Shown here piece after piece: positions 35,001 through 46,599 of a stretch of DNA of 64,000 nucleotides (the first letter of the stretch is position 1; each line of letters begins with the position of its first letter). The DNA lies in assembly GCF_019393635.1 (NCBI RefSeq), contig NC_057861.1, forward strand, positions 75,833,327-75,897,326, in the 5' to 3' direction. The position numbers and the translations under genes were made by a program. The notes below the pieces were generated by a model that was given only the letters and a program-made list of their open reading frames with translations, had not been told where the DNA came from and ran no database searches. Source of the DNA: Dromiciops gliroides (lineage: Eukaryota > Chordata > Mammalia > Microbiotheria > Microbiotheriidae).

Positions 35001-38000
35001 ATGGAGTTCTGCATAATTCACTTTTTCATGTGTATTGGGATCTTGGTACCTTTTGCTCCCATGGCTCCTATTTGACAATAAGTTGTACATTTCAGGGTCC
35101 AAGCAGCCACGTTGGTAGGCCACATCCACAGGGACACGGTGGCCATGTCTCGGGTCAATTACACCCCCTGTGGCCACTTGTGCCTCTAGCATCCTCATTG
35201 CTTCCTCTTTTTCTACAAGACCTTTCTTCATGGCTTTGTACAGGGAGATCCGCTCACCTGTGTCTGGGTCCTCATAGCCAGTGACAGCCTTCTCTGCATT
35301 TTGGAGGTCTTCCTTTACCTCCTCACCCACCACACCTGCAGCCACGGCCTCATCTACAGACAGTTTCTGGTTATGCACAGGATTGATGATGAAGCCAGTA
35401 GCAGCCTGAGCCTGCAAAAGTTGCATCCCAATTGGCCTGGGTATCACCTCTGTCTTCATAGCCTCATAGACACTCATTCTCTCCTCTGTCGATGGCATCA
35501 GCACCCCAGCAATGCAGCCGGTCCCTTCTGTGTACCTTTTCACTGCTTCTAGTTGGCTAAGTCTTTCTGCTGCTTTCTTTCCCTTAGGAAGTCCTGCAAG
35601 GATCTTCTCGTCAATGATCCCAGAGTTGAACAGCTCAGCAGCTGTCACATCTGTGCGGATTCCTTTCACCTTAATTGCCTGGTTCCGTTTTTCCGTTTCC
35701 TCCATGGTGTTCATGATCATTTCTAAGAGTTGCTCCAGGTGCAGAGTCTTCGATTTGAACTGTCTGACCAGATCTCTCTTTTTCTGCTGTGTGAAGTACT
35801 GAGAGGAAAGCAAGTCCCAGACAGAAACAGTCTGATGGGCAAACTTTCCCATGGGCACTTTGGTGGTCCTAGATCGCAGCAGCTGTTTGGTAGCCTCATC
35901 TATGTAAATGTAGTTCTCTCCTTTCTGTACGATTTGCAACATATAGAGCCCAGTTTCTGACTCTTGAATACACCTCTCCAGCAGCTGCAGGTAGGTGAGG
36001 TTCTCGTGGGTGTTGGGGTCAAAGAAGCCCTTGGTGTCGTCGGAAGGGTCAGATAGGATCTGGTTCATCTCCTCATCAAAGTAGCCACGTTGGTAGGCCA
36101 CCTCCACGGGCACTCGGTGGCTGTGTATGGGGTCGATGATGCCACCTGTGGCGATCTGGGCCTCTAAAAGGCGGATGGCATGGGACTTTAGGATGAGTCC
36201 CTTGTTCATGGCTTCAAAGAGGGAAATTTGCTCATTGGTGTAGGGCTCCACGTAGCCGGTCACTGCCTTCTCGGCACTCAGAAGCTTCTCGTACACTTCT
36301 CTTCCGATTAGTCCAGCCGATAATGCTTGCTCAACTGACAACTTCTTGTTCTGTACGGGGTCAATAATGAAGCCAGTGGCGGCCTGGGCCTCGAGCAGCA
36401 CCAAGGCCGTGCCGGGCCTCAGGATGTGCCTCCGCATGGCATCGTAGATACTCAGCCTCTCCTTTGTGCTCTGGATCAGGACCCCAGCTATGAAGTTGCC
36501 TCCCTCTAAGAACTGCTTCACACCCTCCATCTCGGTCACTTCGTGTACTGTTTTTTTCCCCTGGTTCAGATCATCCAGTGTTTTCTTGTCAATGAGCTGG
36601 GATCTGAACAGGTCATTGGCCGACACCTGCTTCCTGAGGCCGGGGAACGTGATCTGCCTGGCTCTCTGCTCTGTTTCCTCAATGAGGGCGGTAACATCTG
36701 TGACTACCTGGCGTAGGGCCGCAGCCCTTCCTGAGCGACCCAGGTCTACCAGCTCCTTCTGCTTGTCAGCACTAACATACTCAGAGTGGAGCAGGTCCCA
36801 TAGTGACACAGTTTGGCCTTTGAACCTCCCCACCTTGACAGGGACTGTCATAGCTTTCAGAGCCATGATGGTGTGGTCATCCACATCCAATGCCACACTC
36901 CTGGAAAGTGGGAGCAGCCACAGGCCCGTCTCTGAATCCAAGATGCACCTGTCCTTTAACTCTTGGTATGTCACCTTGTCATGGGTGTTAGGGTCGAAGA
37001 AAAATTTCTTGTCTTCAGTGGTCTTGGCTAGAACTTGATTTGTCTCCTCATCTAAAAAGCCAAGCCTGCAGGCAGCTGGCAGGGGTAGATGCAAGTGGTG
37101 GAGGGGGTCTACGATGCCCCCGGTAGCCAGCTGTACTTGCAGAAGGAGGAAGCCCTCACTCTGGTCAATGAGCCCCTTGCCCATGGCCTGCCAGACAGAG
37201 ATGGTGTTGCCAGTGTAGGGATCAGCATAGCCAGTTGCCGCTCGCTCTGCTTGAATGAGCTGCTCACTGAGCTCTACCCCAATCACACCAGTCTTGACCG
37301 CATCTTCCACAGACAGCTTCTGGCTGTTCTGCGGGTCAACGAGTGAGCCTGCAGCCAGCTGGGCCTCTAGCAGCCTCAGCCCTAGGCCAGGGGGAAGCAA
37401 GTTGCTTTTCATGGCCTGGTAGATGCTCATCTTGGCCTTGGATCCCTCCACCTGGACCCCAGCAATGCATCCTGTTCCCTGTAAGTACCGTTTCACCTCT
37501 GGTCTCTGGGCCACCTCACTCGGTGACTGTGTCCCTTGAACCAGTCCCTCTAGGGTCTCCAGATCAATGATTCCTGTGTCCAGCATCCAGACAGCAGGAA
37601 CATCCCCCCGTAGGCCTGGTAGCATGATGCGGGTCTGAGCTTGCAGCTCTGCCTCTCTGACTTGCCTCAGAGCAGCAGCTATGATTTCCTGGGCCGTCAT
37701 CCGCCCCAGCCGGAAGTCTTCCAAGAAGACCGCCCTCTGATCCTCCGTGAAGTAGCCAGAGCAGAGCAAGTCCCAGAGGGAGATATTCTTCTCAGTCACC
37801 AGTGTGGCCTGGAAGACCTGTTGAATTTGCTCATCTGAGGAGACGGGGGGACCTGTTTGGGGCAGGGGCAGCAAACAATAGCCAGAAGCCTCGTCCTGTT
37901 GACAGTGCTCTATAAGCTGGGCATAGCTGAGGGTCTCACTCCCATCCACGGTAGAGAACGTCTGGATTGTGGCAGGAGAGGCCCCAGAAAGGGTTCTTTC

Positions 38001-41000
38001 CATCTCCTCATCAATGTAACCCCGCTGGGTGGCCACTTCCATGGGGACGTGGTGGTGGCCCTTGGGGTCAATGATGCCCCCAGTGGCAACCTGGGCCTCT
38101 AGGAGCTGCACGGCCTGCTGGGAAGAGACCAGACCCTTCTTCATGGCCTGGAAGAGGGAAACCTTCTTGCCTGTAAAGGGGTCTGTGAAGCCTGTCACTG
38201 CCTCCTCAGCATGACGGAGCTTCTCGTGTAGTTCCGGCCCTACCAATCCCTTTCGCACAGCGTCATCCACAGACAGCTTCTCCCTGCTCACAGGGTCGAC
38301 GAGGGAGCCAGTTGCAGCCTGGGCTTCAAGGAGAGGAAGAGCCACTCCGGGCCCCAACAGTTTCTGTTTCATGGCTTCATAGAGACTAAGCCTCTGGTTA
38401 GAAGGTTGTAGCAGCACTCCCCCAATGGTCCCTGAACCATGTAGGTACCTGCGGACCGACTCTACTCTCAAGAGCTCCTCAGGACTCACCCTCCCTTCCA
38501 GAACCTTCTCCAGGAGGTCACGGTCAATGATGTGGGACTCCAGGAGCTGGTAGGCAGTTACACAACCTCGGAGAGTCGGCAGGGTGATGCCTGCCCACTT
38601 CTTCATCTCCTCCTCTAATCTCTGCACGATCTGCTCCAGGCTTATCTTCTTCAGCCTGTAATGGGTCAGGATCTCCCTCCTCTGGCCCTCCTTGAAGTAC
38701 TCAGAGTTGATCAGATCCCACACGGACACCCTTTGACCTTTGAACCTGCCGTACTTCACCAGCAGGAGGTAGCTCTGGAAAGCCTGGCGGGTAGCTTCAT
38801 TTACCAACTGAGGCTTCTGGCTGTTGAGTGGCAAGAGGCAAAGGCCGGTGGCTGGCTCTGTCACACACTTTTCCAACAGCTGCAGGTAGGTGAGGTTCTC
38901 ATGTGTATTGGGGTCAAAGAAGCCCCTGGTGTCATCCGAGGGGTCAGATAAGACCAGGTTCATTGTTCGGTCAAAGTAGCCACGCTTGTAGGCCACCTCC
39001 ACAGGGACGCGGTGACTGTGCACAGGGTCGATGATACCACCCGTGGCAATCTGGGCTTCTAGGAGGCGAATGCCATGGTCCCTAACAATGAGGTCTTTGT
39101 TCATGGCCTGGAACAAGGAGAGCCTGTCCCCTGTGTACGGGTCCACGTAACCTGTCACCGCTCTCTCAGCTGACAGTAGTTTTTCATAAATATCAGGGCC
39201 GATGACATTGGCCCGGAGGGCATCCTCCACAGAGTATCTCTTGTTCTCCTTTGGGTCGATAATAAAACCTGTGGCTGCCTGGGCCTCCAAAAGGATAAGG
39301 GATGTCCCTGGTCTCAGGTAGCCCTTCCTTCTGGCCTCATAGATACTGATCTTCTCCTGGGAGTCGGGCAGGAGCAAGCCACTGATGCACCCTGTCCCTT
39401 GCAGGTATTTCCTGACGGAGTCAAGGCCCCCCACGTCCTGTGCTGTCGTCTGTCCTTGCTCCAGCTTCTCATACAGATCCTGATTGATGATCTCTGACTT
39501 GAGAAGTTCCCTTGGCGTCACGTGATCCCTCAGGCCTTTGAAGGTGACCTGAGAGGCAGCAGCAGCCTGGTCGATGGTGGCTCTGAGCTGGGCTGCCAGA
39601 ATCTCCACTGAGAGGGCTCCTTCCCGGTACTGATGGGCCAGGTCGGCTCTCTGCTCTGCTGGGATAGCATCTGAGAAAAGCAGCTTCCAAACAGACACCA
39701 TTTGTCCTTTGAGCTTCCCTGATGTGGCAACTACTGTGGCCTTCCTCAGGCCCTCCTGGGTGGCATGGTCAATGAACCAGCGTCCCTCTGAATACCCTCT
39801 GCCATCTCCCCCAGAGATGGGCAGGAGGAGGGAGCCGGTCTCTGGGTCAGTGACACAGCGGACAAGCAGCTGCTCATAGGTGAGGTTCTCCTCAGTGTTG
39901 GGGTCAAAGAAGCCAGTAGGTTGGGAGAGACTGGCAATCGTCTCCTTATCTAGATAGTCCCATTGCAAGGCGGTCTTCAGGGGCAGCCGGTGTTTCCTAA
40001 CAGGATCGATGATGCCCCCTGTGGCCAGCTGGGCCTCTAGAAGCCGGAATGCCAACTCCTTCTGTACTAGCCCTTTTCTCATGGCTTGGAAGAGGGGGAT
40101 GAGAGCCATGCTGAAGGGATCTGGGTACCCGGTGACAGCCCGCTCTGCCACCAAGAGTTTCTCCCGGAACTCGGGCCCCACGAGTCCAGTCCTAACGGCT
40201 TCATCCAGCCCCAGCTTCTTATCACTGGCAGGGTCCATGAGGGAGCCCGTAGCAGCCTGAGCCTGGAGGAGGGCAAGTGCAGTGCCCGGGGGAAGGAGGT
40301 GCTCCATCAAGGCCTGGTAGATGCTCCTCCTCTGGCCTGTGGACAGCAAGAGCACCCCAGCCACACCGCCTGTCCCCTCCAGATAACGCTGAACTTCTTC
40401 CCGGGCCCTCACCTCAGGTACAAGCAGCCTCCCCTCCTTCAGGTCCTCAAACACCTCCCTAGACAGGACGCCAGCCTCCAGAAGCTGTTCACTGCTCACC
40501 ATCCCTCCCAGGGCTGGGAAGGTGATCTTCACAGGGAGCAGGGCCAGCCCCGTGGCCGGGCTCAGCACACACCTGTCCCTAAGTTCTTGGTAGGTGACTG
40601 GCTCCTGGGTGTTGGGGTCAGAGAAGGCCTGGGGACCATCTGCTGTGGGGTCAGCCAGGCTGCGGCCTGTCTCCTCATCCAGGAGGCCCCTCTGGTAGGC
40701 AATTTCCAGTGGGACACGCCCTCCCTGTGCAGGGTCTATTATGCCACCTGTGGCCAGCTGGGCTTCCAGCCAACTCAGGCCTGAAGTCCTGGCCACAACT
40801 TCCTTGTGGAGAGCCTGGAAGAGGGGCAGCTTCCCTGGCCCATAGGGGTCAGAGTAGCCAGTGAGGGCTCGCTCAGCTGTGAGAAGCTTCTCTTTCAGCT
40901 CCAAGCCCACCAGCCCCTGTCTCACGGCCTCAGCCACAGGGAGCAGCTGACCCTGAGTGGGGTCAATGAGGCCCCCAGTGGCTGCCTGGGCTTCAAGAAG

Positions 41001-41285
41001 AGCCAGTCCCAGCTTGGCTGGGAGAAGGCCCTGCTGCATGGCTTCGTAGAGGCTCAGGGGCTGGGCAGAGGCCTCTAAGTACACCCCAGCAATGGGGCCT
41101 CTCTGCTGGGGATAGGTCTCCCCATCATGAGAAGTCACAGGATACTCCATCCTGGGTTCAGGAGGCGCAGCCTTATGCATGGCCTTCAAGGCCCTGTGGG
41201 TTTGAAGTGATCCAATGCCATTGGCCGAAATAGCTGAGTCTCCATTCATAGTGCTAGTGTCAGCCGAGACACGTCCCACATCCAT
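22458..41285 (-). CDS. EPPK1: Epiplakin, giant single-exon plakin-repeat protein
   Basis: One open frame of 6275 residues without introns, as in other mammals (about 5090 residues in human, about 6550 in mouse). Epiplakin is a plakin-family cytolinker that binds keratin and vimentin filaments. It consists only of plakin repeat domains (PRDs) and linkers, with no actin-binding domain, spectrin repeats or rod. Fifteen PRDs are visible, starting near residues 65, 308, 636, 954, 1274, 1597, 1926 and 2252, then every 545 or 549 residues. Typical motifs are [34 protein letters not shown] and [16 protein letters not shown]1-7 are diverged from one another, and PRD8-15 are near-identical. The last 24 residues differ from the array and end FLSLK. 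ATG at 41285 is preferred because an in-frame TGA lies 36 bases upstream in the same exon. The N-terminal text ([26 protein letters not shown]) matches what I recall of human EPPK1. Copy number could be affected by assembly of the near-identical units. Confidence 0.98.
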   Translation of the reverse strand: MDVGRVSADTSTMNGDSAISANGIGSLQTHRALKAMHKAAPPEPRMEYPVTSHDGETYPQQRGPIAGVYLEASAQPLSLYEAMQQGLLPAKLGLALLEAQAATGGLIDPTQGQLLPVAEAVRQGLVGLELKEKLLTAERALTGYSDPYGPGKLPLFQALHKEVVARTSGLSWLEAQLATGGIIDPAQGGRVPLEIAYQRGLLDEETGRSLADPTADGPQAFSDPNTQEPVTYQELRDRCVLSPATGLALLPVKITFPALGGMVSSEQLLEAGVLSREVFEDLKEGRLLVPEVRAREEVQRYLEGTGGVAGVLLLSTGQRRSIYQALMEHLLPPGTALALLQAQAATGSLMDPASDKKLGLDEAVRTGLVGPEFREKLLVAERAVTGYPDPFSMALIPLFQAMRKGLVQKELAFRLLEAQLATGGIIDPVRKHRLPLKTALQWDYLDKETIASLSQPTGFFDPNTEENLTYEQLLVRCVTDPETGSLLLPISGGDGRGYSEGRWFIDHATQEGLRKATVVATSGKLKGQMVSVWKLLFSDAIPAEQRADLAHQYREGALSVEILAAQLRATIDQAAAASQVTFKGLRDHVTPRELLKSEIINQDLYEKLEQGQTTAQDVGGLDSVRKYLQGTGCISGLLLPDSQEKISIYEARRKGYLRPGTSLILLEAQAATGFIIDPKENKRYSVEDALRANVIGPDIYEKLLSAERAVTGYVDPYTGDRLSLFQAMNKDLIVRDHGIRLLEAQIATGGIIDPVHSHRVPVEVAYKRGYFDRTMNLVLSDPSDDTRGFFDPNTHENLTYLQLLEKCVTEPATGLCLLPLNSQKPQLVNEATRQAFQSYLLLVKYGRFKGQRVSVWDLINSEYFKEGQRREILTHYRLKKISLEQIVQRLEEEMKKWAGITLPTLRGCVTAYQLLESHIIDRDLLEKVLEGRVSPEELLRVESVRRYLHGSGTIGGVLLQPSNQRLSLYEAMKQKLLGPGVALPLLEAQAATGSLVDPVSREKLSVDDAVRKGLVGPELHEKLRHAEEAVTGFTDPFTGKKVSLFQAMKKGLVSSQQAVQLLEAQVATGGIIDPKGHHHVPMEVATQRGYIDEEMERTLSGASPATIQTFSTVDGSETLSYAQLIEHCQQDEASGYCLLPLPQTGPPVSSDEQIQQVFQATLVTEKNISLWDLLCSGYFTEDQRAVFLEDFRLGRMTAQEIIAAALRQVREAELQAQTRIMLPGLRGDVPAVWMLDTGIIDLETLEGLVQGTQSPSEVAQRPEVKRYLQGTGCIAGVQVEGSKAKMSIYQAMKSNLLPPGLGLRLLEAQLAAGSLVDPQNSQKLSVEDAVKTGVIGVELSEQLIQAERAATGYADPYTGNTISVWQAMGKGLIDQSEGFLLLQVQLATGGIVDPLHHLHLPLPAACRLGFLDEETNQVLAKTTEDKKFFFDPNTHDKVTYQELKDRCILDSETGLWLLPLSRSVALDVDDHTIMALKAMTVPVKVGRFKGQTVSLWDLLHSEYVSADKQKELVDLGRSGRAAALRQVVTDVTALIEETEQRARQITFPGLRKQVSANDLFRSQLIDKKTLDDLNQGKKTVHEVTEMEGVKQFLEGGNFIAGVLIQSTKERLSIYDAMRRHILRPGTALVLLEAQAATGFIIDPVQNKKLSVEQALSAGLIGREVYEKLLSAEKAVTGYVEPYTNEQISLFEAMNKGLILKSHAIRLLEAQIATGGIIDPIHSHRVPVEVAYQRGYFDEEMNQILSDPSDDTKGFFDPNTHENLTYLQLLERCIQESETGLYMLQIVQKGENYIYIDEATKQLLRSRTTKVPMGKFAHQTVSVWDLLSSQYFTQQKKRDLVRQFKSKTLHLEQLLEMIMNTMEETEKRNQAIKVKGIRTDVTAAELFNSGIIDEKILAGLPKGKKAAERLSQLEAVKRYTEGTGCIAGVLMPSTEERMSVYEAMKTEVIPRPIGMQLLQAQAATGFIINPVHNQKLSVDEAVAAGVVGEEVKEDLQNAEKAVTGYEDPDTGERISLYKAMKKGLVEKEEAMRMLEAQVATGGVIDPRHGHRVPVDVAYQRGCLDPEMYNLLSNRSHGSKRYQDPNTHEKVNYAELHARCVKDQKTGLGLVPLVKQEKNYRNIEEVTEKALKAEMVVVEKGKYKGRKMSVWDLLCSEYVTEDKKQELVQKYRQDTSRALENIVKIIWKLIEEKEKKRTEVWFKGLRRQVTATELFKANIINKDVLDELERGQKEVTEIAEKERVKKYLEGTSSIAGVLVPSKADPAKQEKMSIYQAMWKGILRPGTALVLLEAQAATGFVIDPLRNQKLSVEEAVAAGVVGGEIQGKLLSAEKAVTGYTDPYTGEQISLFQAMKRDLIVKDHGVRLLEAQIATGGVIDPVHSHRVPVEVAYQRGYFDEEMSQILSDPSDDTKGFFDPNTHENLTYMQLLRRCVRDPDTGLYMLQLVDKNSAVSQLNEQMRRVLQDAMVTVHGGLFRGQTVSVWELLWCRDVPESQRQALLRKYREGTLSIEELSSTLATLVMEAGDQSPRRLGGESSGDQRDASARSPAGHSSSREGLRPRSRLQAATMEVKVGHLRGQKVPVWDVLVSTYVTEVTREDLLAQYDSGALPLPALTRRLTTIIEESEGVSQDREARQSEGGHSSSHSSRGGIVWQEGPAGADADAENSRLREEALGALRTTTMEVKVGQFKGQMVPVWDVLFSKYLTEARREELLAQHASGALTLQALITTLTTIIEETEEKLSKVSFRGLRRQVSASELRTSNILGLDTLRDLAQGTKSLQEITEMDSVKRYLEGTSCIAGVLVPSKADPAKQEKMSIYQAMWKGILRPGTALVLLEAQAATGFVIDPLRNQKLSVEEAVAAGVVGGEIQEKLLSAEKAVTGYTDPYTGEQISLFQAMKRDLIVKDHGVRLLEAQIATGGVIDPVHSHRVPVEVAYQRGYFDEEMSQILSDPSDDTKGFFDPNTHENLTYMQLLRRCVRDPDTGLYMLQLVDKNSAVSQLNEQMRRVLQDAMVTVHGGLFRGQTVSVWELLWCRDVPESQRQALLRKYREGTLSIEELSSTLATLVMEAGDQSPRRLGGESSGDQRDASARSPAGHSSSREGLHPRSRLQAATMEVKVGHLRGQKVPVWDVLVSTYVTEVTREDLLAQYDSGALPLPALTRRLTTIIEESEGVSQDREARQSEGGHSSSHSSSHSSRGGIVWQEGLAGADADAENSRLREEALGALRTTTMEVKVGQFKGQMVPVWDVLFSKYLTEARREELLAQHASGALTLQALITTLTTIIEETEEKLSKVSFRGLRRQVSASELRTSNILGLDTLRDLAQGTKSLQEITEMDSVKRYLEGTSCIAGVLVPSKADPAKQEKMSIYQAMWKGILRPGTALVLLEAQAATGFVIDPLRNQKLSVEEAVAAGVVGGEIQGKLLSAEKAVTGYTDPYTGEQISLFQAMKRDLIVKDHGVRLLEAQIATGGVIDPVHSHRVPVEVAYQRGYFDEEMSQILSDPSDDTKGFFDPNTHENLTYMQLLRRCVRDPDTGLYMLQLVDKNSAVSQLNEQMRRVLQDAMVTVHGGLFRGQTVSVWELLWCRDVPESQRQALLRKYREGTLSIEELSSTLATLVMEAGDQSPRRLGGESSGDQRDASARSPAGHSSSREGLRPRSRLQAATMEVKVGHLRGQKVPVWDVLVSTYVTEVTREDLLAQYDSGALPLPALTRRLTTIIEESEGVSQDREARQSEGGHSSSHSSSHSSRGGIVWQEGLAGADADAENSRLREEALGALRTTTMEVKVGQFKGQMVPVWDVLFSKYLTEARREELLAQHASGALTLQALITTLTTIIEETEEKLSKVSFRGLRRQVSASELRTSNILGLDTLRDLAQGTKSLQEITEMDSVKRYLEGTSCIAGVLVPSKADPAKQEKMSIYQAMWKGILRPGTALVLLEAQAATGFVIDPLRNQKLSVEEAVAAGVVGGEIQGKLLSAEKAVTGYTDPYTGEQISLFQAMKRDLIVKDHGVRLLEAQIATGGVIDPVHSHRVPVEVAYQRGYFDEEMSQILSDPSDDTKGFFDPNTHENLTYMQLLRRCVRDPDTGLYMLQLVDKNSAVSQLNEQMRRVLQDAMVTVHGGLFRGQTVSVWELLWCRDVPESQRQALLRKYREGTLSIEELSSTLATLVMEAGDQSPRRLGGESSGDQRDASARSPAGHSSSREGLRPRSRLQAATMEVKVGHLRGQKVPVWDVLVSTYVTEVTREDLLAQYDSGALPLPALTRRLTTIIEESEGVSQDREARQSEGGHSSSHSSRGGIVWQEGPAGADADAENSRLREEALGALRTTTMEVKVGQFKGQMVPVWDVLFSKYLTEARREELLAQHASGALTLQALITTLTTIIEETEEKLSKVSFRGLRRQVSASELRTSNILGLDTLRDLAQGTKSLQEITEMDSVKRYLEGTSCIAGVLVPSKADPAKQEKMSIYQAMWKGILRPGTALVLLEAQAATGFVIDPLRNQKLSVEEAVAAGVVGGEIQGKLLSAEKAVTGYTDPYTGEQISLFQAMKRDLIVKDHGVRLLEAQIATGGVIDPVHSHRVPVEVAYQRGYFDEEMSQILSDPSDDTKGFFDPNTHENLTYMQLLRRCVRDPDTGLYMLQLVDKNSAVSQLNEQMRRVLQDAMVTVHGGLFRGQTVSVWELLWCRDVPESQRQALLRKYREGTLSIEELSSTLATLVMEAGDQSPRRLGGESSGDQRDASARSPAGHSSSREGLRPRSRLQAATMEVKVGHLRGQKVPVWDVLVSTYVTEVTREDLLAQYDSGALPLPALTRRLTTIIEESEGVSQDREARQSEGGHSSSHSSSHSSRGGIVWQEGLAGADADAENSRLREEALGALRTTTMEVKVGQFKGQMVPVWDVLFSKYLTEARREELLAQHASGALTLQALITTLTTIIEETEEKLSKVSFRGLRRQVSASELRTSNILGLDTLRDLAQGTKSLQEITEMDSVKRYLEGTSCIAGVLVPSKADPAKQEKMSIYQAMWKGILRPGTALVLLEAQAATGFVIDPLRNQKLSVEEAVAAGVVGGEIQGKLLSAEKAVTGYTDPYTGEQISLFQAMKRDLIVKDHGVRLLEAQIATGGVIDPVHSHRVPVEVAYQRGYFDEEMSQILSDPSDDTKGFFDPNTHENLTYMQLLRRCVRDPDTGLYMLQLVDKNSAVSQLNEQMRRVLQDAMVTVHGGLFRGQTVSVWELLWCRDVPESQRQALLRKYREGTLSIEELSSTLATLVMEAGDQSPRRLGGESSGDQRDASARSPAGHSSSREGLRPRSRLQAATMEVKVGHLRGQKVPVWDVLVSTYVTEVTREDLLAQYDSGALPLPALTRRLTTIIEESEGVSQDREARQSEGGHSSSHSSRGGIVWQEGPAGADADAENSRLREEALGALRTTTMEVKVGQFKGQMVPVWDVLFSKYLTEARREELLAQHASGALTLQALITTLTTIIEETEEKLSKVSFRGLRRQVSASELRTSNILGLDTLRDLAQGTKSLQEITEMDSVKRYLEGTSCIAGVLVPSKADPAKQEKMSIYQAMWKGILRPGTALVLLEAQAATGFVIDPLRNQKLSVEEAVAAGVVGGEIQGKLLSAEKAVTGYTDPYTGEQISLFQAMKRDLIVKDHGVRLLEAQIATGGVIDPVHSHRVPVEVAYQRGYFDEEMSQILSDPSDDTKGFFDPNTHENLTYMQLLRRCVRDPDTGLYMLQLVDKNSAVSQLNEQMRRVLQDAMVTVHGGLFRGQTVSVWELLWCRDVPESQRQALLRKYREGTLSIEELSSTLATLVMEAGDQSPRRLGGESSGDQRDASARSPAGHSSSREGLRPRSRLQAATMEVKVGHLRGQKVPVWDVLVSTYVTEVTREDLLAQYDSGALPLPALTRRLTTIIEESEGVSQDREARQSEGGHSSSHSSSHSSRGGIVWQEGPAGADADAENSRLREEALGALRTTTMEVKVGQFKGQMVPVWDVLFSKYLTEARREELLAQHASGALTLQALITTLTTIIEETEEKLSKVSFRGLRRQVSASELRTSNILGLDTLRDLAQGTKSLQEITEMDSVKRYLEGTSCIAGVLVPSKADPAKQEKMSIYQAMWKGILRPGTALVLLEAQAATGFVIDPLRNQKLSVEEAVAAGVVGGEIQEKLLSAEKAVTGYTDPYTGEQISLFQAMKRDLIVKDHGVRLLEAQIATGGVIDPVHSHRVPVEVAYQRGYFDEEMSQILSDPSDDTKGFFDPNTHENLTYMELLQRCTLDPASGLLFLSLK
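23040..24686 (-). repeat. EPPK1: Array unit 7 (PRD14), 1647 bp
   Basis: Gly in EIQGKLL, long linker, Pro in WQEGPAG, silent G. It is the only unit that pairs the long linker with Pro. Confidence 0.93.
24687..26321 (-). repeat. EPPK1: Array unit 6 (PRD13), 1635 bp
   Basis: Gly in EIQGKLL, short linker, Pro in WQEGPAG, silent G. It is the only unit that pairs the short linker with G. Confidence 0.93.
26322..27968 (-). repeat. EPPK1: Array unit 5 (PRD12), 1647 bp
   Basis: Gly in EIQGKLL, long linker, Leu in WQEGLAG, silent G. Confidence 0.93.
27969..29603 (-). repeat. EPPK1: Array unit 4 (PRD11), 1635 bp
   Basis: Gly in EIQGKLL, short linker, Pro in WQEGPAG, silent T at 28518. Its marker set matches unit 1. 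Confidence 0.93.
29604..31250 (-). repeat. EPPK1: Array unit 3 (PRD10), 1647 bp
   Basis: Gly in EIQGKLL, long linker, Leu in WQEGLAG, and silent T at 30165. This combination of long linker and T does not occur in any other unit. Confidence 0.93.
31251..32897 (-). repeat. EPPK1: Array unit 2 (PRD9), 1647 bp
   Basis: Has Glu in EIQEKLL, the long [14 protein letters not shown] linker, Leu in WQEGLAG, the silent G, and the only His in REGLHPRS (Arg elsewhere). Confidence 0.93.
32898..34532 (-). repeat. EPPK1: Array unit 1 (PRD8), 1635 bp
   Basis: First unit in protein order. It has Gly in EIQGKLL, the short [10 protein letters not shown] linker, Pro in WQEGPAG, and the silent T at 33447 (plus strand). 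Its PRD is preceded by the unique KKYLEGTS sequence, not the array's KRYLEGTS. Confidence 0.93.
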
Positions 41286-41336
41286 GTCTATGTCTACGTT
41301 CGTGTCTGCGGGCTTTTCTCAAGCAGTGCTCGCCTC
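41286..41336 (-). other. EPPK1: EPPK1 5'UTR part of the coding exon, and acceptor
   Basis: On the minus strand CTTTGCTTCTCCACCTTCCTAG, a strong pyrimidine tract with AG, ends at 41337. The coding exon would then start at 41336 and carry 51 untranslated bases, including the in-frame TGA that fixes the ATG. An upstream non-coding first exon is expected in this family, but I could not locate it. Confidence 0.65.
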
Positions 41337-41340
41337 CTAG

Positions 41341-41705
41341 GAAGGTGGAGAAGCAAAGAAAAGGCCTTATGACTTGAGGTGCTACCACCACATGGTCCTC
41401 CAGAGAGGCCCTACCCAAACTTCTTCCCTTGGTCACAGGAGGAAGAGAAAAAGACTAACAGAGGTTCCTATAACAATGATCAAATCACACAAAGCCTCTG
41501 AGTTGGGAGGGACTAGTCCAACCCCTCCTTGAACAGAAATCCCTTCTTCAACATCTCTGACTCTTGGTTCTCCTGCCTCTGCCCAGCGGTCTCCTGCCTC
41601 TGCCCAGCTCATTGCTTTGGAATACCACTAATTGTTGGAAAATTGTTTCTTTATATGGAGCCAAACTATACGTTTTTGCAGTTCCTACCCATTGCTCCTA
41701 ATTTA
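41341..41705. repeat. Old dispersed repeat near EPPK1 5' end
   Basis: A diverged repeat related to the one at 6860, sharing CCCATTGCTCCTA and a TCCAACCCCTCCTTG block. A short direct repeat (CTCCTGCCTCTGCCCAGC) lies at about 41570-41608. No exon is seen. Confidence 0.45.
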
Positions 41706-41852
41706 TTATTTTTTTTTTTTGGCTGGGCAATGAGGGTTAAGTGACTTGCCCAGGGTCACACAGTAAGTATCAAGTGTGTGAGTCCGGATTTGAACTCAGG
41801 TCCTCCTGAATCCAGGGCCAGTGTTTTATTCACTGCATCACCTAGCTGTCCC
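41706..41852 (-). mobile_element. CORE-SINE
   Basis: Antisense copy with a poly-T tail. The target duplication is CCCATTGCTCCTAATT / CCCATTGCTACTAATT. It lies inside the older repeat. Confidence 0.92.
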
Positions 41853-41949
41853 CATTGCTACTAATTGTGACCTCACTGAAGTCAGTTCTCAGGCACCCCC
41901 TGAGGCTTCCCTTCTATGGTCTAAGCATCTCCATTTTCTCCTTGGTGCC

Positions 41950-42125
41950 TTTCCCTCCAAGACTATTTTCCCTCTTCTCTGGCTCTCTTGTATGTGCTCA
42001 TTTATGTTTATGTTAACTCCTTCATTAGTATGTGAGTTTCTTGAGGGAGCCTTTAGTTGAGTATCCTCAGTGCTTATCACAGTGTCTGGCATACAGTAGG
42101 TGCCTAATAAATTGCTAGACTGATT
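41950..42125 (+). mobile_element. L2 3'-end-like fragment
   Basis: Ends with CAGTAGGTGCCTAATAAATTG, the typical L2 LINE 3' terminus, preceded by CTTATCACAGTGTCTGGCAT. Confidence 0.55.
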
Positions 42126-42441
42126 AACTGGTGTAGTCTAGTTTCTATTCCCATCCTGGTTGCCCTCTTATACATGTCCTCCAACAATTCAATGAATAGG
42201 GCAAAGAAGAGATGAGGCTGGAGCTAAGATGGGGGCAGGGGAATGGGGGTCACAAAGATCCACAAAATGACCCCATGCTAACTTTATTCATTGGTTCCAC
42301 TAGGGAACCAACATGATCACCTGGCTGGAGTCTGAGGTGTGTGTGGGGAAATGAGGACTGATGGATGAGACATGAACCAAGGGAAGGTTGGATATTAGCA
42401 GCTGGGTTGGAATTTGACTGGAAAATGGGGTCTAAACTAGT

Positions 42442-42700
42442 TAGCAGCAGCTAGGTGGCAGAGTAGATAAAGCTGGACCAGGAGTCAGGAAGACCCAAAT
42501 TCAAATCTATCCTCAGACATTGAGTAGCTGTGTGACCCTGGGCCAGTCACTTAACCTCTGTTTGCCTCAGTTTCCTCAGCTGCAAAATGGAGATCATAAC
42601 AGCACTGTTGTGAAAATCAGATGAGATAATAAAGTACTTAGCACAGTGCCTGGCACATAGTAAGCACTGTATAAATATTATCTATTGTTATTTTTATCAT
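42442..42700 (+). mobile_element. MIR/THER1-type SINE, near full length
   Basis: tRNA-like head and core (GTGACCCTGGGCCAGTCACT), then GTTTGCCTCAGTTTCCTCAG and an L2-like tail (CTTAGCACAGTGCCTGGCAC). The L2-type tail separates it from the shorter CORE-SINEs nearby. Confidence 0.75.
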
Positions 42701-42796
42701 TATCATCATTATTAGTTGTGAATGGAAAATAGGAGTCTAGGCTTAGGTTGGGATGAAGAGGGGGAAAGGGGTCTGAGCTAAAGCATAGAATCTTTC

Positions 42797-42905
42797 ATTC
42801 TATCTTTTCTTTCTTCCTCCTTTCTTCCTTCCCTCCCTCTTTCCTTCTCTCCCTCCCTCTCTTTCTTCCTTCCTCCCTCCATTCCTTCCTCCTTTCCTTC
42901 CTTCA
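42797..42905. repeat. Pyrimidine-rich (TTCC/CCCT)n tract
   Basis: About 100 bases, almost purely C and T on the plus strand (TTCTTTCTTCCTCCTTTCTT and so on). It is a simple-sequence tract. Confidence 0.85.
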
Positions 42906-43198
42906 CAAGAAAGGGCTCCATGGAGGAGGTGGCACATGAGCTGGACCTTGAATGCCCAGTAAGATTTCACCAGGAAGAAAATAGTAAACAAAGCATTCCA
43001 AGCAGTACTGGAGATGTATGAGTCATCTGAAGGGGTGAGAGTTAAAGGTATGGGAGTGGATAATATTCACCAAGGGAAAGTGGAGACTTGGGACCATAAT
43101 GTAAATAAATCATTGGAAGGAACTGGAGAAATTTTGCCTAAAGAAGAGAAGCACAGGGCAGTGTGAAATTCTCTGAGGTTCTTTCCACCTCTAAATTC

Positions 43199-43202
<4 letters not shown>

Positions 43203-43278
<76 letters not shown>
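43203..43278. repeat. (TA)n-(GA)n compound microsatellite
   Basis: About 42 bases of TA repeat followed directly by about 34 bases of GA repeat. Confidence 0.95.
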
Positions 43279-43280
<2 letters not shown>

Positions 43281-43313
43281 TATAACATGATATTTGTCTT
43301 CAGAAAATGGAAT

Positions 43314-43463
43314 TGGGGGCAGTTAGGTGGCACAGTGGATAAAGCACCGGCCCTGGATTCAGGAGGACCTGAGTTCAAATCTGGCCTCAGACACTTGACA
43401 TTCACTAGCTGTGTGACCCTGGGCAAGTCACTTAACCCTCACTGCCTCATGGAAAAAGAAAAT
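43314..43463 (+). mobile_element. CORE-SINE, first of a pair
   Basis: Sense copy. AGAAAATGG occurs before it, between it and the next SINE, and (as AAAATGGAATT) after the second one. Confidence 0.9.
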
Positions 43464-43614
43464 GGGGGCAGCTAGGTGGCGCAGTGGATAGAGCACTGGC
43501 TCTGGAGTCAGGAGTACCTGAGTTCAAATCTGGCCTCAGACACATAACACTTACTAGCTGTGTGACCCTGGGCAAGTCACTTAACCCCAATTGCCTCACT
43601 AAAAAAAAAAAAAA
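43464..43614 (+). mobile_element. CORE-SINE, second of a pair
   Basis: Sense copy with a poly-A tail, in tandem with the SINE at 43314 and sharing its original target sequence. Confidence 0.9.
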
Positions 43615-43629
43615 AATGGAATTAAATTT

Positions 43630-44713
43630 GTTCTGCTTGGTCAGGGGGGTGCAGGTAGAATTTGAAGTAATGGTTGAAAACTATGATAGGCAAATATTGA
43701 TTCAACATAAGGTAACAACTTCCTACCCAATAATTGAATGTATGGCCTCAGTAGGTGGGGAATTAATTCCCCATCACTGGAGGTCTTCCAACCCAGGCTA
43801 GATGACTCCTTGTTGGGGACATCACTGAGGATATTCCTGGGCAGGTGCTGGTTGACCTAGATGAAAAACTGCACATATTTATACAGTACTACCTGCTAAG
43901 CCCATGCTCTAAAAGCATATACATCTATAAAGTATTTGGGAGGTGGGAGAAGGGGAAAAAAGTCTGGAGGAGATAACACAACCCCTGAGAGAGGAGGAAA
44001 ATGAGGAGGGGGCGGTGTCTCTGAAGTCAAGGAAAAAGTTTCCCAAAGTGGGGAGGGGAGAGTAATGTACTGCTGGTAGGTCACAGGTGAGAACTGAGAA
44101 GAGGCTCCTGGACTTGGCAATCAGGAAGTAGCTGGTGACCTTGGAGAGAGCAGTTTCTGGAGAGTTTATAGGAACCGAGCCAGATTGCAGGCAGCTAAGG
44201 GGGGGGAGCGTGGGTGGTAAACCAGGGAGGATACTGAGAGGCGCTTTGATGGTGGTTCTACAAATGGGGTTTGTCCGGGGGTTTCCCAGCACCAGAAGAA
44301 GCAGCCCTTGGCCTACAAGCCCTGGGGCAGTCCTGCTCCAGGAGACTTTAGCTGGGCCTGGCCCTCGCCCCTATCTTTGCCCCTTGTGGGTCATAGAGGC
44401 CCAGCCTCAAAGGGAGAGACCTCTCTTCCTCCTTGTGGGTGAGGGGCATTAGGGGCGAGGGCTTAGAGAAGAGTTCTCTAAGGGTGACTCAATAGCAGTC
44501 AAGGTAGGGGCTGGAAACACAGTCCCATACCGATGTGTCAGTCCCTATACACTTGCAGTCTTTGCACACAGGCATGTCTAATGTCTGATTTTCTGATGCT
44601 AGGATGGGCTGGGCTGGGCTGGGCATCTAAGGGAAGGGGGACAGAGGAGGGGGGTTAGGAAGATGGAGATTCTCTTCTACTTTCCCTTCATTCAATGCCC
44701 CTCCCCCTTTCTT
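43630..44713. other. Upstream intergenic, no gene seen
   Basis: An old LINE-like scrap (ATCACTGGAGGTCTTCCAAC) lies near 43775. A (GGGCT)n run lies near 44610-44630. No exon pair with coherent frame and splice sites was found. Confidence 0.4.
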
Positions 44714-44860
44714 TTTTTCTTTTGGTGAGGCAATTGGGGGTTAAGTGACTTGCCTGGGGTCACACAGCTTGTAAGCGTGGAGTGTCTGAGGCTGGATTTG
44801 AACTCAGGTCCTCCTGACTCCAGGGTCGGTGCTCTATCCACTATGCCACCTAGCTGCCCC
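44714..44860 (-). mobile_element. CORE-SINE
   Basis: Antisense copy with flanks CCTCCCCCTTTC / CCTCCCCCCTTT. Confidence 0.9.
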
Positions 44861-46100
44861 CCTCCCCCCTTTATTGCCCTTTAAGGGTAGGACCTAAGGG
44901 AGGAAAGGGAAGAGGAAGAGGGAATGGAAAGGAAAGAGGAGGGATACAGAGAAAGGAGGCTAGGGACGTTGAGGGATCAGGCTAGGACCTAGTAACCAGG
45001 ACCCAGTAGAGTCACTGTAAGTACCCCTTCCTCTTCCGAGCCTCTCCAAGGGTGGCTTTGCAGTCCATTGCCTTCCAGGGTCATGGCAGCAAAAGGCCCT
45101 GTTTCAGGCTAAGTCAATTCCTCCTCCCCCTGACCTTTGCCTAGTATTGAAGTGGCCATGGGCGGGGAGCCAGAGCTTGGGCGGGAAACTGAAGAAAAAC
45201 AGTGGCCTCCTTCAGCCCCTGGCACTGCAATGACAGGCAGAGATCAATGGGCCGATAGACTTCCCTGGAATGGGTGGAGCTCTGAGGGGGGAGGGAGAGG
45301 AGAAAGTTGGGTGAGTCTCCTCCTATATCCCCCCCTCAAATTAGTTAGAGGATCAACACCTGCTCTAGCACTCTCAGAGTCTGAGGCTCCAAAAATCAAC
45401 ATACAGTAAATGGCTCCTGAAGTTGGCATACTGACATCAAGGGACCTGTGGGAACTAGGAGCAATGGGCTAGGGGGGAGAGTTGGTGGGGGGGGGGACAC
45501 AAGGATGAGTTGTGGAGAAGATCATTTAGGTTCAGTGTCAGAAAAAGATTGTAATGACAAAAGCTTGTTTCCTTCAAAGGTGGTTTCCCACTTATCACTA
45601 GAAGTCTTCAAACAAAAACTAGAAGACTTTTTAGGTATGCTGTAGAAGAGGCTCTTTTTCAGGTGTGGGTTTGAACTAAATGGACTCTCTGAAGTCCCTT
45701 TCTACTCTGAGCTTCTGTCACTGGCTGTTTCTGAGCCTCAGTTTCCTCATCTATAAAATGCCTGTGCTATAAGGTCTCTCCTCCAATCCTCTGGTCATCA
45801 AGAAGAAGGCACCTAAGGAGGGAACCAGGGAAGAGCCCTGACTCTCCCCCCTCCCTCCTGCCTTCAGGCTGACCCCTGTTCCACCACTAAGCATTCTCCT
45901 GCCCCAGAAATCAGTGGAAACACATTGGCAGGGCCTTCCTTGACCCCAGCTCCATACAACTACCCTAAAAGGGAGGGACTCTTAGGCTGTGGTTGCATTC
46001 CGGGTAGGATGGACTAAAATCTCCCTATGTCAGACTCAGCGAATATGGGAATTGAAAGGGATCTTGGAGACCTGAATTTAGCCCCTCCATTTTTTAGACT
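44861..46100. other. Upstream intergenic, no gene seen
   Basis: A GC-moderate region with a GGGCGGGAAACTG motif near 45180. An old LINE-like scrap (CACTAGAAGTCTTCAAAC, 45597) and a short MIR-like CCTCAGTTTCCTCATCTATA (45737) are present. There is no supported exon. Confidence 0.4.
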
Positions 46101-46285
46101 AGGGCTTCTTAAACTTTTTCCACTCCTGACTCCTTTTCACCCAAGAAATGTTTATGCGACCCTGGGTATATGGGTATATAAAATAGGTATACATAACCTT
46201 TTACTGTTGCCAAATTTTTCATGACCCAGATATTCAGTTATGTGGCCCCATATAGGGTCGTGACCCACAATTTAAGAAGCTGGGC
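46101..46285. mobile_element. Small palindromic DNA transposon, non-autonomous
   Basis: The ends GGCTTCTTAAA and TTTAAGAAGC are inverted repeats. The interior is partly palindromic, with TGCGACCCTGGGTATATGGG mirrored by GGCCCCATATAGGGTCGTGA. This fits a hAT-like miniature element, but the family is unnamed. Confidence 0.6.
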
Positions 46286-46599
46286 TCTAGAAGAGGAATG
46301 GGAGACCCTGAGAAGGGAAGAAAATGCCCAATCAGTTGTACCAGAGGTGGAACAAGATCTCCAGGTCTCCTGACTTCCAATACAGGTCTCTGCATGAGGC
46401 TGATTCTGTCCCCTTCTCTCCTCTCTCCTTTCAGGATTGAGGCCTCTTTGGCCTAGAGAGGCCAGTCCAGCTGCCCCTGTTTACTCAACAGAACTCATCT
46501 GGACACAAGGAAAGAGAATGCCAACACCTCCCCCCATCTCCAACTCCTATAAGGTCACCAGGAAAAACAAGATTTGTAGGGCCCCCACCCAGAGCACCA

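Noticed and set aside
43896-44452. Frames of 105-127 codons near 44 kb
   Set aside because: Pro/Ser-rich, no domain, no coherent splice sites.
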